Source: Bradyrhizobium sp. Ec3.3 (GTDB lineage Bacteria; Pseudomonadota; Alphaproteobacteria; Rhizobiales; Xanthobacteraceae). From it: a stretch of DNA of 64,000 bases. Position 1 is the first letter of the stretch; each line of letters starts with the position of its first letter. A model generated the notes under the pieces. That model searched no databases and had not been told where the DNA came from. It saw nothing but the letters and a program-made list of their open reading frames with translations. The translations under genes and the position numbers were made by a program. The stretch lies in contig NZ_AXAS01000003.1 in the NCBI RefSeq assembly GCF_000472925.1, positions 62,322 to 126,321 of the forward strand. The letters are read 5' to 3'. Below are positions 54,718 to 63,214 of this stretch, piece after piece.

Positions 54718-55278
54718 ATGCCCCTCTTCCCCGAGGCCGTCAGCGCCAATAGCGAGGTCGCCGAGCAGCTCGCGGCCCTCGACGTCTCCCTTGAAGTCGA
54801 CGACGGGCCGCCGGACTGGTTCTCCATCGACGGCATCGAGGCGCCCCGGCAGCTCGGCAGTGACGGCACGGGCGGCGCGTTCGTGCTGCTGCCGTCAAAC
54901 CATGTGCTCTATGCGTCGTCGGAGGGCCGCGCCGGCATCATCGCAGCGACATTCGAGGACTTCATCCAGATCGTCGTCGCCTGTCCTTATTGGCTCGACA
55001 TCCTCAAATTCTCCGCCGGCGGCGACGTCGACGAGATGCGGCGCGCGGCGGTCGCGCTGGAGGCGACGCTCGACGACGAGGACGACATCAACGACGCCCG
55101 CGACGCGATCCGTGACGCGTTTGGCCTTTCTGCCCTGGAGGATCCCGTCGGCGCGCTCTATGAAGCGGTCGCCGCGTCCGACGCCATCGTGCGCACGACC
55201 GATGGCAGTCCGTTCACCACGCTGTTCAACCGCTTCACGATCGATCGCAATCCGATGCTGCGCAACGCAGCGGCGTGA
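54718..55278 (+). CDS. Hypothetical acidic protein
   Basis: 186-residue cytoplasmic protein, unrecognised. It is rich in Asp/Glu (ATLDDEDDINDARDAIRDAF). A region GSDGTGGAFVLLPSNHVLYA followed by ATFEDFIQIVVACPYWLDIL faintly recalls SMI1/KNR4-type folds, but this is not firm. The ATG at 54718 has AAGGAG upstream. It converges on the aminopeptidase gene, ten bases beyond its stop. Confidence 0.7.
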   Translation: MPLFPEAVSANSEVAEQLAALDVSLEVDDGPPDWFSIDGIEAPRQLGSDGTGGAFVLLPSNHVLYASSEGRAGIIAATFEDFIQIVVACPYWLDILKFSAGGDVDEMRRAAVALEATLDDEDDINDARDAIRDAFGLSALEDPVGALYEAVAASDAIVRTTDGSPFTTLFNRFTIDRNPMLRNAAA

Positions 55279-55288
55279 GGCTCGCGGC

Positions 55289-56545
55289 CTACTTTGCCCA
55301 CTCGCCCTTGCGGAACACCGGCTCCTTGCTGCCGTCGGCCAGGATGCCGTCGATGTCGGTCTCGGCTGAGCCGATCATCCAGTCGATGTGGATCAGGCTC
55401 TGGTTGCCGCCCTGTGCCGCGATCTGCTGCGGCGTCAGCTTGGCGCCATTGATGAAGCACTTCGAATAGCACTGGCCAAGCGCGATGTGCGAGGCCGCGT
55501 TCTCGTCGAACAGCGTGTTGAAGAACAACAGCCCGCTCTGCGAGATCGGCGAGGAATGCGGCACCAGCGCCACCTCGCCGAGCCGCCGCGCGCCTTCGTC
55601 GGTGTCGAGCACCTTGTTCAGCACCTCCTCGCCGCGCGAGGCCTTTGCATCGACGATCTTGCCGTCCTCGAATCGCACCGCGATGTTGTCGATCAGCGTG
55701 CCCTGATAGGACAGCGGCTTCGAGCTGACGACGTGGCCGTAGACGCGACGGCAATGCGGGGTGGTGAAGACCTCCTCGGTCGGGATGTTGGCATTGCAAC
55801 TGATGCCGTTCTTGGAGAGCGAGGCACCGCCTTCCCATTCATGACCATCGGCAAGGCCGATGGTGAGATCGGTGCCGGGACCGGAGTATTGCAGCGCGCG
55901 GAAACGCTTGCCGTTCAACCAGTCCGTGCGCTCGCGCAGCGCTGCATTGTGCTGCGCCCAGTTCGCCATTGCATCCTCGCGATCGACGCGGGACGCGGCG
56001 AAAATCGCGTCCGCGAGCTTGCCGATCGCGATCTCCTCGGGATCATCGGGAAACACCTGCTTCGCCCAGGACGAGCTCGGATAGGCGATGATATTCCAGT
56101 TGGTGTCGAAATTGACGATCTTTTCCAGCGCAGGCTGGTAGGCCATGGAATTGGCCTTGCTGGCGCGCGCCACCTTGGCGGGATCCTCGCCCGACAGCAG
56201 CATCGGATTGTCGCCGACGATGGCCAGCCGCGCGGTATTCTCCGAGAATGCCTTCGCCATGCCCTCGTAGAGCCAGCCGGCGGCGCGATCAAAACTTTCG
56301 TCGTGGCCGTGGCGGTAGCGCGCCAGCGTCATCTCTTCATCGGAGAGGATCGGCGTGACGATGCCCGCGCCGGCCTTGTAGGCATGCACGGCGATCCGTC
56401 GCACCAGGGGCAGCGCGATCGCCGGTGCGGTGAGCAGCAGATCCTGGCCCGGCCGCAAGCCCAGGCCCACCTTCACCGCCACCTCGGCCAGCCGGTCGAG
56501 TTTTGCGGGATCGATGGGAGTTGAGGTATTGCGTTGATCGGTCAT
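55289..56545 (-). CDS. M29-family aminopeptidase (leucyl aminopeptidase, thermophilic type)
   Basis: 418-residue cobalt/zinc-type aminopeptidase releasing N-terminal residues in the cytoplasm. M29 marks: the ligand-bearing segments ANIPTEEVFTTPHCRR and VALVPHSSPISQSGLLFFNT, plus the closing HIDWMIGSAETDIDG. Glu/His residues there are the expected metal ligands. The ATG at 56545 opens MTDQRNTSTPIDPAKLDRLA, the normal family N-terminus; the longer frame from 56647 adds a leader that does not fit. Confidence 0.92.
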   Translation of the reverse strand: MTDQRNTSTPIDPAKLDRLAEVAVKVGLGLRPGQDLLLTAPAIALPLVRRIAVHAYKAGAGIVTPILSDEEMTLARYRHGHDESFDRAAGWLYEGMAKAFSENTARLAIVGDNPMLLSGEDPAKVARASKANSMAYQPALEKIVNFDTNWNIIAYPSSSWAKQVFPDDPEEIAIGKLADAIFAASRVDREDAMANWAQHNAALRERTDWLNGKRFRALQYSGPGTDLTIGLADGHEWEGGASLSKNGISCNANIPTEEVFTTPHCRRVYGHVVSSKPLSYQGTLIDNIAVRFEDGKIVDAKASRGEEVLNKVLDTDEGARRLGEVALVPHSSPISQSGLLFFNTLFDENAASHIALGQCYSKCFINGAKLTPQQIAAQGGNQSLIHIDWMIGSAETDIDGILADGSKEPVFRKGEWAK

Positions 56546-56861
56546 GCCGGGCCCTCTGCCGAAATCTCTATTCCATCTAAGTCTAGCATCGCATGGCGCA
56601 AGTGCGCGAGCCAATTGCGCGCCTTGAGCCAAGATACGCAATTTCACGCATCTTGGTTTTCAACACGTTGCCGCGCCGGCAGCCTGATCGAGCGAGGCCG
56701 AGGTCATTTTTCGGTGAAACGGGCGCCGCGATTGTGGCGCGGTTCTGCAACGCAGTCGTTGCGAGCCGTCATCCTGTCGAAACTTTAATCCATCGGCACC
56801 GGCAGGTTGCTTTATCTCTGGCGCGAGGCGTCGATCGCCTTTGCATGACGATGAGACCTTG
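56546..56861. other. Intergenic region, 316 bp
   Basis: Divergent promoter region between the aminopeptidase gene and the BA14K-like gene. No repeat, operator or small gene stands out. Confidence 0.4.
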
Positions 56862-57251
56862 ATGTTGAAATCGTTTCGTTCTGTTGGCGGGGTCTTGCTG
56901 CTTGCAAGCCTCACAGCAGGCGCGCTGTCGCCAGCGTCCGCTGCACCGATCGGCCATCCGTTGGCGGTCACGCCATCGCAATCCGCAAATGTCGAGCAGG
57001 TCCGCTGGTACGGACATCGCGGCTTCGGCGGCGGCGCATTCGTCGGCGGCCTCGCAGCCGGCGCGCTGATCGGCGGCGCGCTCGCTGCACCTTCCTATTA
57101 TGGTCCAGGCTATCCGCCTCCGCCGCCCGCCTACTATGCCGCACCGCCTGCCGACGATGCGGTCGCCTATTGCATGCAGCGCTACCGGTCCTTCGATCCG
57201 AATAGCGGCACCTTCCTCGGCGATGACGGCCGCCGTCATCCGTGTCCGTAA
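56862..57251 (+). CDS. BA14K-like family exported protein
   Basis: 129-residue exported protein: a signal peptide (SVGGVLLLASLTAGALSPASA), a Gly-rich hydrophobic stretch (GGGAFVGGLAAGALIGGALA), a Pro/Tyr linker, and the C-terminal BA14K motif AYCMQRYRSFDPNSGTFLGD with a final RRHPCP. BA14K proteins of Brucella and rhizobia are immunoreactive, lectin-like envelope proteins. The ATG at 56862 gives the cleaner signal peptide. Confidence 0.85.
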   Translation: MLKSFRSVGGVLLLASLTAGALSPASAAPIGHPLAVTPSQSANVEQVRWYGHRGFGGGAFVGGLAAGALIGGALAAPSYYGPGYPPPPPAYYAAPPADDAVAYCMQRYRSFDPNSGTFLGDDGRRHPCP

Positions 57252-57457
57252 CCCCCTCGTCATAAATCGCAGGGCGGACAGGGCGCAAAGTGCGGCTTTT
57301 GCCCACCCTTGGAAGTCCTGACCCCCCCTCTCGGCCGGTTCCATCGCCCGGCCGCCCATCGACGACATGGCTGGCATCTGCCCAGTTCAGGGCAACCGAC
57401 GCCGCTTCGATGAACCAGGAGTGCGTCTCGATGGACTCACAGAATCAAAGCCCAATT

Positions 57458-57495
57458 CATGTTGCCGTTTCAGATGCTTGATTTTGTCGTGAGGC
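57458..57495 (+). promoter_or_regulatory. Weak 22-bp-period direct repeat before regulator 1
   Basis: CATGTTGCCGT (57458) and GATTTTGTCGT (57480) are related half-sites exactly 22 bases apart, just before the GTG start at 57509. The pair resembles the clearer repeat upstream of the paralogous regulator at 60604-60643. OmpR/PhoB-type winged helices bind such direct repeats. Confidence 0.35.
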
Positions 57496-57508
57496 CAGAG
57501 CCGTCGCA

Positions 57509-59071
57509 GTGCAGTTTCTGTTTAGCGATCATCTACTTGACACCGACAGGCGGGAGCTGAGCCGCGATCAGGTTCCCGTCGCAGTCGAGCCCCAGGTCTT
57601 CGACCTCGTCGTTCACCTGATGCGGAATCGCGACCGCGTGGTGACGAAGGATGAGCTGATCGACAAGATCTGGCTTGGGCGTTCCGTCTCGGAATCGACC
57701 CTGACCAGTCGGATCAATGCGGCGCGCAAGGCGATCGGCGATTCCGGCGCGAGCCAGGCGCTGATCCGCACCGTGGCGCGCAAAGGCTTTCGCTTCGTCG
57801 GCAACGTCGAGATGCGGAACGGCCATGGCCGCCCAGCGGAGCCAGCCGGCCAGGCCAGGGAAGCCCCGGCGGCGCTGCCGCTGCCCGATCGCCCTGCAAT
57901 CGCCGTGCTGCCCTTCACCAATTTGAGCGGCGACCGCGAGCAGGATTACTTTTCCGACGGGATCAGCGAGGACATCATCACCGCGCTGTCGAAGCTGCGC
58001 TGGTTCTTCGTCATCGCGCGCAACTCCTCCTTCGTCTACAAGGGCCGCGCCGTACATATCGGCGAGATCGCCCGCGAGCTCGGCGTGCGCTACGTCGTCG
58101 AGGGCAGCGTCAGGCGGAGCGGCGACCGGGTGCGCATCTCCGCGCAGCTCAACGACGCCACGACCGGCAGCCATCTGTGGGCCGAGCGCTACGATCGCAG
58201 CATCGCCGACGTCTTCGCCGTGCAGGACGAGATCACCGACGCCATCGTCGCCGCGATCGAGCCGCAGCTCTACGCCGCCGAAAGCTTTCGCGCCCAACAA
58301 AAGCCGCCCGGAAGCCTGGATGCCTGGGATCTGGTGATGCGAGCGCTGTCGCATTACTGGCGCATCACGCGGGGCGACAATGTCGCAGCCCAGGGGCTAC
58401 TGGAGAAGGCGATCGCGATCGATCCGGCCTATGGCAAGGCGCTCGGCCTGCTCGCGACCAGCCATATGTTTGGCGCCCATATGGGCTGGGCCGACATGGC
58501 GGCCACGCTGCCGATCGCGGAGCGCGCCGCTTTCGCCGCGGTCGAGGCAGACCGCGACGACGCCTGGGCCCATCACGGGCTCGGCTACACCTATCTGTTC
58601 CGGCGGCGCTTCGACGACGCCATCGCTGCATTCGAACTGGCGCTGCGCCTCAATCCCAATTTTGCCATGACGCACGCCTTCTACGGCGTGACGCTGTGCT
58701 ATGCGGGCCGCTGGCAAGACGGCGATGCCGCCGCGCGCCGGGCCCTGCGGCTCAGTCCGCGCGATCCTTTCTCGGCGATCTATTGCGGGGTCGCCGCCTA
58801 TGCGCAGTTCATCGGCCATCGCTACGAAGAAGCGATCCAGTTCGCGCGCGAATCGCTCAGGCAACGCAGCGATTTCGTCGGCGCCCATCGCGCGCTGACG
58901 GCCGCCGCCGGCATGCTCGGCAATCGCGAGCTGGCGGCCTCCGCACTCGAGGGCCTGCGTCGCGCCCAGCCCAACGTGTCGCTCGCCTGGATCGCCAGCG
59001 AGCTGCCGATGCAGCGCGCCGAGGATCGGGAGCATTACCTCAAGGGCTTGCGGCGCGCGGGGTTGAGGTAG
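57509..59071 (+). CDS. Winged-helix/TolB-like/TPR regulator, paralogue 1
   Basis: 520-residue protein of the CadC/HilA-like class. The OmpR-type DNA-binding domain is at residues 1-100 (VEPQVFDLVVHLMRNRDRVV, TSRINAARKAIGDSG, RTVARKGFRFVG). A TolB/FlgO-like segment follows at ~130-240 (RPAIAVLPFTNLSGDREQDY, DIITALSKLRWFFVIARNSS), then TPR-type repeats (~250-510). No membrane helix is visible, so it is probably cytoplasmic. It starts with GTG. It is about two-thirds identical by eye to the gene at 60650. Confidence 0.88.
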   Translation: MQFLFSDHLLDTDRRELSRDQVPVAVEPQVFDLVVHLMRNRDRVVTKDELIDKIWLGRSVSESTLTSRINAARKAIGDSGASQALIRTVARKGFRFVGNVEMRNGHGRPAEPAGQAREAPAALPLPDRPAIAVLPFTNLSGDREQDYFSDGISEDIITALSKLRWFFVIARNSSFVYKGRAVHIGEIARELGVRYVVEGSVRRSGDRVRISAQLNDATTGSHLWAERYDRSIADVFAVQDEITDAIVAAIEPQLYAAESFRAQQKPPGSLDAWDLVMRALSHYWRITRGDNVAAQGLLEKAIAIDPAYGKALGLLATSHMFGAHMGWADMAATLPIAERAAFAAVEADRDDAWAHHGLGYTYLFRRRFDDAIAAFELALRLNPNFAMTHAFYGVTLCYAGRWQDGDAAARRALRLSPRDPFSAIYCGVAAYAQFIGHRYEEAIQFARESLRQRSDFVGAHRALTAAAGMLGNRELAASALEGLRRAQPNVSLAWIASELPMQRAEDREHYLKGLRRAGLR

Positions 59072-59074
59072 CCT

Positions 59075-59246
59075 ACCCCCTCTCCCCGTTCTTACGGGGC
59101 CGCGACGAGCTTCGCTCGCGCTGAGAGGGTTGGGGTGAGGGGCTGCATCCGCAGTCACGGCGAGAGTTGGACTCGCGGAAGCTCCCCCTCACCCGGAATC
59201 CGCGCTGCGCGTGCATTCCGGCCTCTCCCCGCAAGCAGGGAGAGGC
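59075..59246. repeat. REP-like palindromic repeat
   Basis: CCCCCTCTCCCCGTTCTTACG...GGGTGAGGGG and CCCCTCACCC...GCCTCTCCCCGCAAGCAGGG flank a centre of two small hairpins. It separates convergent regulator 1 and the GFA gene. Confidence 0.8.
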
Positions 59247-59257
59247 GAAGCAATCAC

Positions 59258-59680
59258 CTACTCCTTCATCATCTCGCCGCTGCCGCCGAACTCTGCAGGA
59301 AAATCCTTCAGCTTAGGCAGGCCGTCGCGCATCGGCAGCACGGTGTCGGCGTAGTTGACGTGGACGGTGGGCGTGAAAGCGAGCGTCGGGATGGTCGCGG
59401 TGAAGACGTCGATCAGGCCGAGCGGCGGATGGCTGGTCATAAGATGGCCACCGCATTTGCGGCAATATTTGCGCTGGCTGAGCGGCGTCTTGGCGTAGGT
59501 CGCAACGTGATCAGCGCCGTCGGTGATGCGCACGGCCTCCGGCTTCCACAGGCTGAAGGCGGTGACCGGCCCGCCCGACCACGAGCGGCAGGAGCGGCAA
59601 TGGCAATAACCCATCGCCTCCGGCGCGCCCGTCACTTCGATCGCGACCGCGCCGCAGAAGCAGTTTCCGAGGTGTTTCAT
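59258..59680 (-). CDS. GFA-family (CENP-V/GFA) zinc protein
   Basis: 140-residue protein of the glutathione-dependent formaldehyde-activating-enzyme-like family. Cys clusters bind zinc: C7-x-C9 (NCFCGAVAIE), C26-H-C28 with C31 (YCHCRSCRSW) and C73-x2-C76 (YCRKCGGHL). Most family members are not proven to act on formaldehyde. The longer frame to 60547 is the shadow of the methyltransferase gene; the ATG at 59680 gives the family-normal start. Confidence 0.87.
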   Translation of the reverse strand: MKHLGNCFCGAVAIEVTGAPEAMGYCHCRSCRSWSGGPVTAFSLWKPEAVRITDGADHVATYAKTPLSQRKYCRKCGGHLMTSHPPLGLIDVFTATIPTLAFTPTVHVNYADTVLPMRDGLPKLKDFPAEFGGSGEMMKE

Positions 59681-59727
59681 TGAAGTGTTCTCCTTGGATG
59701 AGGATGCAGATCTAGTTGAGGCGAAGA

Positions 59728-60516
59728 TCAAACTGACCTGCGCCAGGGAATAAGCATCGATACGCGCTGTTTGTATTGCCGGTACTCGTCGCCAAACAGC
59801 GCGACGAGGTCGCGCTCCTCGAGCGTGATGCCGAGCAGGATGTAGAGCGTGATCACGGATGCAAATAGCAGGTGCCCCACGGTCATGGTCGGCGCGGCCC
59901 AGACTGCGATGATGAAGCCGAGATAGAGCGGATGCCGGACGAATTTGTAGAACAGCGGCGTCCTGAAACGCGGCGGCGAGGCCTGCTTGTCGACCAGTTG
60001 CTGCGTCACCTGCTGCAGACCGAACAACTCGAAGTGATTGATCAGGAAGGTCGAGGTGAAGACCAGCACCCAACCGGCGAAGGATAGCGTGACGATGGTC
60101 ACGGCGACATCCGGGTCCTGGACGTCCCATATGATCGCCGGCAGCGGCCGCCACTGCCAGAACAGAAGCAGCAGCGACAGGCTCGCCAGCAACACATAGG
60201 TGCTGCGCTCGACGGCCTTTGGCACAAACTGCGTCCACCACTCCTTGAACTGCTGCCGTGCCATCACGCTGTGTTGAACGGCAAACAGCGCCATCAGGAG
60301 CAGATTGATGACGACGGCCTCGATCGCCGAGGAATCGGTTCCGGTGTCGATGCTTTTCGGCACCACCAGGCCCGTGATGAAACCGATGGCGTAGAGGATG
60401 GTCGCGAGAAATACGAGATAGGCCGCAATTCCGTACAGAAAGGCGATGAACCTGAACACTTTGGAGCCCACGACATTCTGGCTGATAGAATGAACTTGCT
60501 GATCCAGTTGGGTCAT
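59728..60516 (-). CDS. mddA: Methanethiol S-methyltransferase-like membrane protein
   Basis: 262-residue membrane protein of the isoprenylcysteine-methyltransferase/NnrU superfamily, closest in motif order to MddA, which methylates methanethiol to dimethyl sulfide with SAM. Seen: YGIAAYLVFLATILYAIGF, a VPKSIDTGTDSS loop, FAVQHSVMARQQFKEWW, VERSTYVLLASLSLLLLFWQ and the C-terminal FVRHPLYLGFI...LEERDLVALFGDEYRQY active-site region. The ATG at 60516 has GGAGC upstream. It is divergent from regulator 2. The MddA name is a motif-based inference. Confidence 0.72.
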   Translation of the reverse strand: MTQLDQQVHSISQNVVGSKVFRFIAFLYGIAAYLVFLATILYAIGFITGLVVPKSIDTGTDSSAIEAVVINLLLMALFAVQHSVMARQQFKEWWTQFVPKAVERSTYVLLASLSLLLLFWQWRPLPAIIWDVQDPDVAVTIVTLSFAGWVLVFTSTFLINHFELFGLQQVTQQLVDKQASPPRFRTPLFYKFVRHPLYLGFIIAVWAAPTMTVGHLLFASVITLYILLGITLEERDLVALFGDEYRQYKQRVSMLIPWRRSV

Positions 60517-60603
60517 AGACAGCTCCGTTGTGCCGAACGACTGGCACTCATTAAGTCGCTGCACCCTGCCGGATCGGACGTCCCCAGGCTTTTGCGGACG
60601 ATT

Positions 60604-60643
60604 GATTTTCGCCTGAGACGACGCTGATTTTTGCTTGAGACGA
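60604..60643 (+). promoter_or_regulatory. 22-bp-period direct repeat before regulator 2
   Basis: GATTTTCGCCTGAGACGA (60604-60621) and GATTTTTGCTTGAGACGA (60626-60643) differ at two positions and repeat every 22 bases, ending six bases before the GTG start at 60650. A third TGAGACG follows. OmpR/PhoB-type winged helices bind direct repeats at two-turn spacing, so this may be an autoregulatory site also facing the methyltransferase gene. Confidence 0.65.
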
Positions 60644-60649
60644 TGAGAC

Positions 60650-62191
60650 GTGCGATTTCGCTTTGAAAATCATGTGCTGGACTGCGACCTGCGCGAGCTC
60701 ACGCGTGACGGCGTTCCGGTTCCATTGCAGCCGCAGGTATTCGATCTGCTCGTGCACCTCGTCGCGCAGCGGGGCCGCGTCGTCACGAAGGACGACCTGA
60801 TCAGCGAGGTCTGGGACAACCGCATCGTTTCGGACTCTGCGCTGAATAGCCGCATCAACGCGGCGCGAAAGGCGCTCGGCGACGACGGCGCGGCGCAGCG
60901 GCTGATCAAGACCATCCCGCGCAAGGGTTTTCGCTTCGTCGGCGAGGTGCTGGACGAGACGCCGGCGCCGCCTGCGGCCGAGACGAAGGCGCTACGAAGC
61001 GCGCCCGAGCGCCCGGCGATCGCGGTGCTGGCGTTCGAGAACATGAGCGACGACCCCGAGCAGGAGTATTTTTGCGACGGGATCGCCGAGGACATCCTCA
61101 CCTCGCTGTCGAAGGTGCGCTGGTTCCTGGTGATCGCCCGCAACTCGTCCTTCACCTACAAGGGACGCGCCGTCCATATCAGGCAGATCGCCGAGGAGCT
61201 CGGCGTCGGCTATGTCGTCGAAGGCAGCGTGCGCAAGGCCGGCGGCAGCGTGCGGATCACTGCGCAGCTCAACGATGCCGTCACCGGCAGCCACATCTGG
61301 GCCGAGCATTACGATCGCGAGCTCGGCGACGTCTTCGCCGTTCAGGACGAGATCACCAGCGCGATCGTCGCGGCGATCGAGCCGCAGATCTATGCGGCGG
61401 AGAATTTTCACGCCCGGCGCAAGCAGCCGGCGAGCCTGGACGCCTGGGACCTCGTGATGCGAGGGCTGTCGCACTACTGGCGCGTGACGCGGCAGGATCA
61501 TCTGATGGCGCAGGCGCTGCTCGCGCAGGCGATTGCGATCGATCCCGACTATGGCCAGGCGCAGTCGGTGCTGGCGGCAAGCCACATGTTCGGCGTGCAT
61601 CTCGGCTGGGCGGAGCTTGCGACCGCCGCGCCGATCGCGGAAGCAGCCGCGCTCGCGGCGGTCAAGTGCGACCATGAGGATGCCTGGGCGCATACCGCGC
61701 TCGGCAGCGTCTATTTCTCGACGCGGCGGCTCGACGACGCGCTGTCGGAGTTCGAGCAGGCGCTCAGGCTCAATCCGAATTTCTCGCTGGCGCAGGGCTA
61801 TTACGCGCTGGCGCTGTCCTATGCCGGCCGTTCGAGCTGCTCGTTCGACGCGGCGCAAAAGGCCATCCGCCTCAGTCCGCGCGATCCGTCGCTCGCGATC
61901 TACTACGGGATCGCCGGCTATGCCCGCTTCACCGAGCGCCGCTATGACGAGGCGATCGCACTTGCCCGGGAGGCGATTCGCCACCGCGGCGATCTTACCG
62001 GCGCCTATCGCGTGCTCGCGGTCTCGGCCGGAATGGCCGGCGACCAGGAGCTCGCCGCGACCGCCTTGCAGGAGCTGCGCCGCACCCAACCCAACATCTC
62101 ACTCGCCTGGATCACGACGCAACTGCCCTGGCGGAGCGAAGCGGATCGCGAGCATTATCTGGAGGGATTTCGAAGGGCGGGATTGAGGTGA
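60650..62191 (+). CDS. Winged-helix/TolB-like/TPR regulator, paralogue 2
   Basis: 513-residue paralogue of the gene at 57509 with the same order: OmpR-type DNA-binding domain (1-105; LQPQVFDLLVHLVAQRGRVV, NSRINAARKALGDDG, KTIPRKGFRFVG), TolB/FlgO-like segment (RPAIAVLAFENMSDDPEQEY) and TPR-type repeats. There is no membrane helix. It starts with GTG at 60650; an ATG at 60643 is out of frame. It is divergent from the methyltransferase gene and may control it. Signal unknown. Confidence 0.88.
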   Translation: MRFRFENHVLDCDLRELTRDGVPVPLQPQVFDLLVHLVAQRGRVVTKDDLISEVWDNRIVSDSALNSRINAARKALGDDGAAQRLIKTIPRKGFRFVGEVLDETPAPPAAETKALRSAPERPAIAVLAFENMSDDPEQEYFCDGIAEDILTSLSKVRWFLVIARNSSFTYKGRAVHIRQIAEELGVGYVVEGSVRKAGGSVRITAQLNDAVTGSHIWAEHYDRELGDVFAVQDEITSAIVAAIEPQIYAAENFHARRKQPASLDAWDLVMRGLSHYWRVTRQDHLMAQALLAQAIAIDPDYGQAQSVLAASHMFGVHLGWAELATAAPIAEAAALAAVKCDHEDAWAHTALGSVYFSTRRLDDALSEFEQALRLNPNFSLAQGYYALALSYAGRSSCSFDAAQKAIRLSPRDPSLAIYYGIAGYARFTERRYDEAIALAREAIRHRGDLTGAYRVLAVSAGMAGDQELAATALQELRRTQPNISLAWITTQLPWRSEADREHYLEGFRRAGLR

Positions 62192-62197
62192 GGAAGA

Positions 62198-63037
62198 TCA
62201 AACGCTCGATGCGAATTCGTCGAGCACCTTGTTGAACGCCTCCGCCTTCTCCCATTGCGGCGCATGGCCGGCGCCGTCGATCACCTGCACCTCGCCGCGC
62301 CACAGCGTCGGCGCCGCCAGTCGCTGGAGATAGCGGAGATCGACGATCTGCTCTTCACGGCCGTGGACGATCGCAAGCGGAATTTTGAGATTGCGGACGA
62401 TCTCGGCCTCGTCGGAGATGCGGCCGGCCTGGACGTTGGCGCCGAGATAGCCCCGAGCGTTGCCGTCCGTGTTGCGGAAGTCCACGACGACGAAATCGGG
62501 AATCGGCGCATAGCCCGGCGCGAAGGCCGATTTCGTCCATTCCTCGATCTCGGCCTCGCTCGGCTTCGGCGTGAACACCGTGGCCGACAGGCCCTTGAAG
62601 CCGGAAAAGCCGTCCGGCGCCTTGCCGATCGGCGGCGTGCCGAAGATCATCAGACCGGCGGCCATCGGCAGCGCGGCCGCCGCATTGAGCACGGCATGGC
62701 CGCCGAGGCTCCAGCCGACCACCACGGCGTTTTTCAGATCGAGCTCACGGGCGATCGCGGCGATCACTGACGCATAGCCACCACCTGAATAATCGGCTTC
62801 AGGATTGGGCGGCGGCGACGACGCGCCGTGGCCCGGCAGGTCGATCGCGATCACACGGAATTTTGCCCCCAACGGCCCCTGCAACTGCTTCTGCCAGATC
62901 CGGGACGAGGACGAATTGCCGTGGATCAGGAGGATCGGGCGGCAGGTGCCTGCGCTCTCAAAGCCGGCGATTTTCTGGGCGCCGATCTGCAAGCTCAGCG
63001 GGCGCAAGGCGGGTCCTGGAAAAGGCCGATCATTCAT
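62198..63037 (-). CDS. Alpha/beta hydrolase
   Basis: 279-residue alpha/beta-fold hydrolase. The HGNSSSSRIWQKQL oxyanion strand, the nucleophile elbow GWSLGGHAV, an acidic residue region VHGREEQIVDLRYL and a catalytic His in GAGHAPQWEKAEAFN complete the triad. Likely an esterase or lactonase; substrate unknown. The ATG at 63037 starts MNDRPFPGPA; a longer frame to 63190 overlaps the FixK-type box and is rejected. Confidence 0.87.
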   Translation of the reverse strand: MNDRPFPGPALRPLSLQIGAQKIAGFESAGTCRPILLIHGNSSSSRIWQKQLQGPLGAKFRVIAIDLPGHGASSPPPNPEADYSGGGYASVIAAIARELDLKNAVVVGWSLGGHAVLNAAAALPMAAGLMIFGTPPIGKAPDGFSGFKGLSATVFTPKPSEAEIEEWTKSAFAPGYAPIPDFVVVDFRNTDGNARGYLGANVQAGRISDEAEIVRNLKIPLAIVHGREEQIVDLRYLQRLAAPTLWRGEVQVIDGAGHAPQWEKAEAFNKVLDEFASSV

Positions 63038-63151
63038 GATCCACCGATCTGGTTGTTGAAACTGCTTTTGGCGATCGGACGCATCTTGGCACGCGGCATG
63101 GAACAGTGTCATCACCTTTGCGGTGATCCGGACATGACGCGATCCGCGAAA

Positions 63152-63165
63152 TTGACCTGCATCAA
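63152..63165 (+). promoter_or_regulatory. FixK/FNR-type box before cytochrome b561
   Basis: TTGACCTGCATCAA matches TTGA-N6-TCAA, the FixK/FNR consensus, and is 50 bases before the cytochrome b561 ATG. It could also act on the divergent hydrolase. Confidence 0.6.
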
Positions 63166-63214
63166 TGGCCGTTGACTGCCCGTCCGCCACACTGTCTGAG
63201 GACGGGAATTCTCG

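Noticed and set aside
59681..60547. N-terminal extension of the GFA gene across the methyltransferase gene
   Set aside because: It is the out-of-frame shadow of the methyltransferase gene; the ATG at 59680 gives a normal GFA protein.
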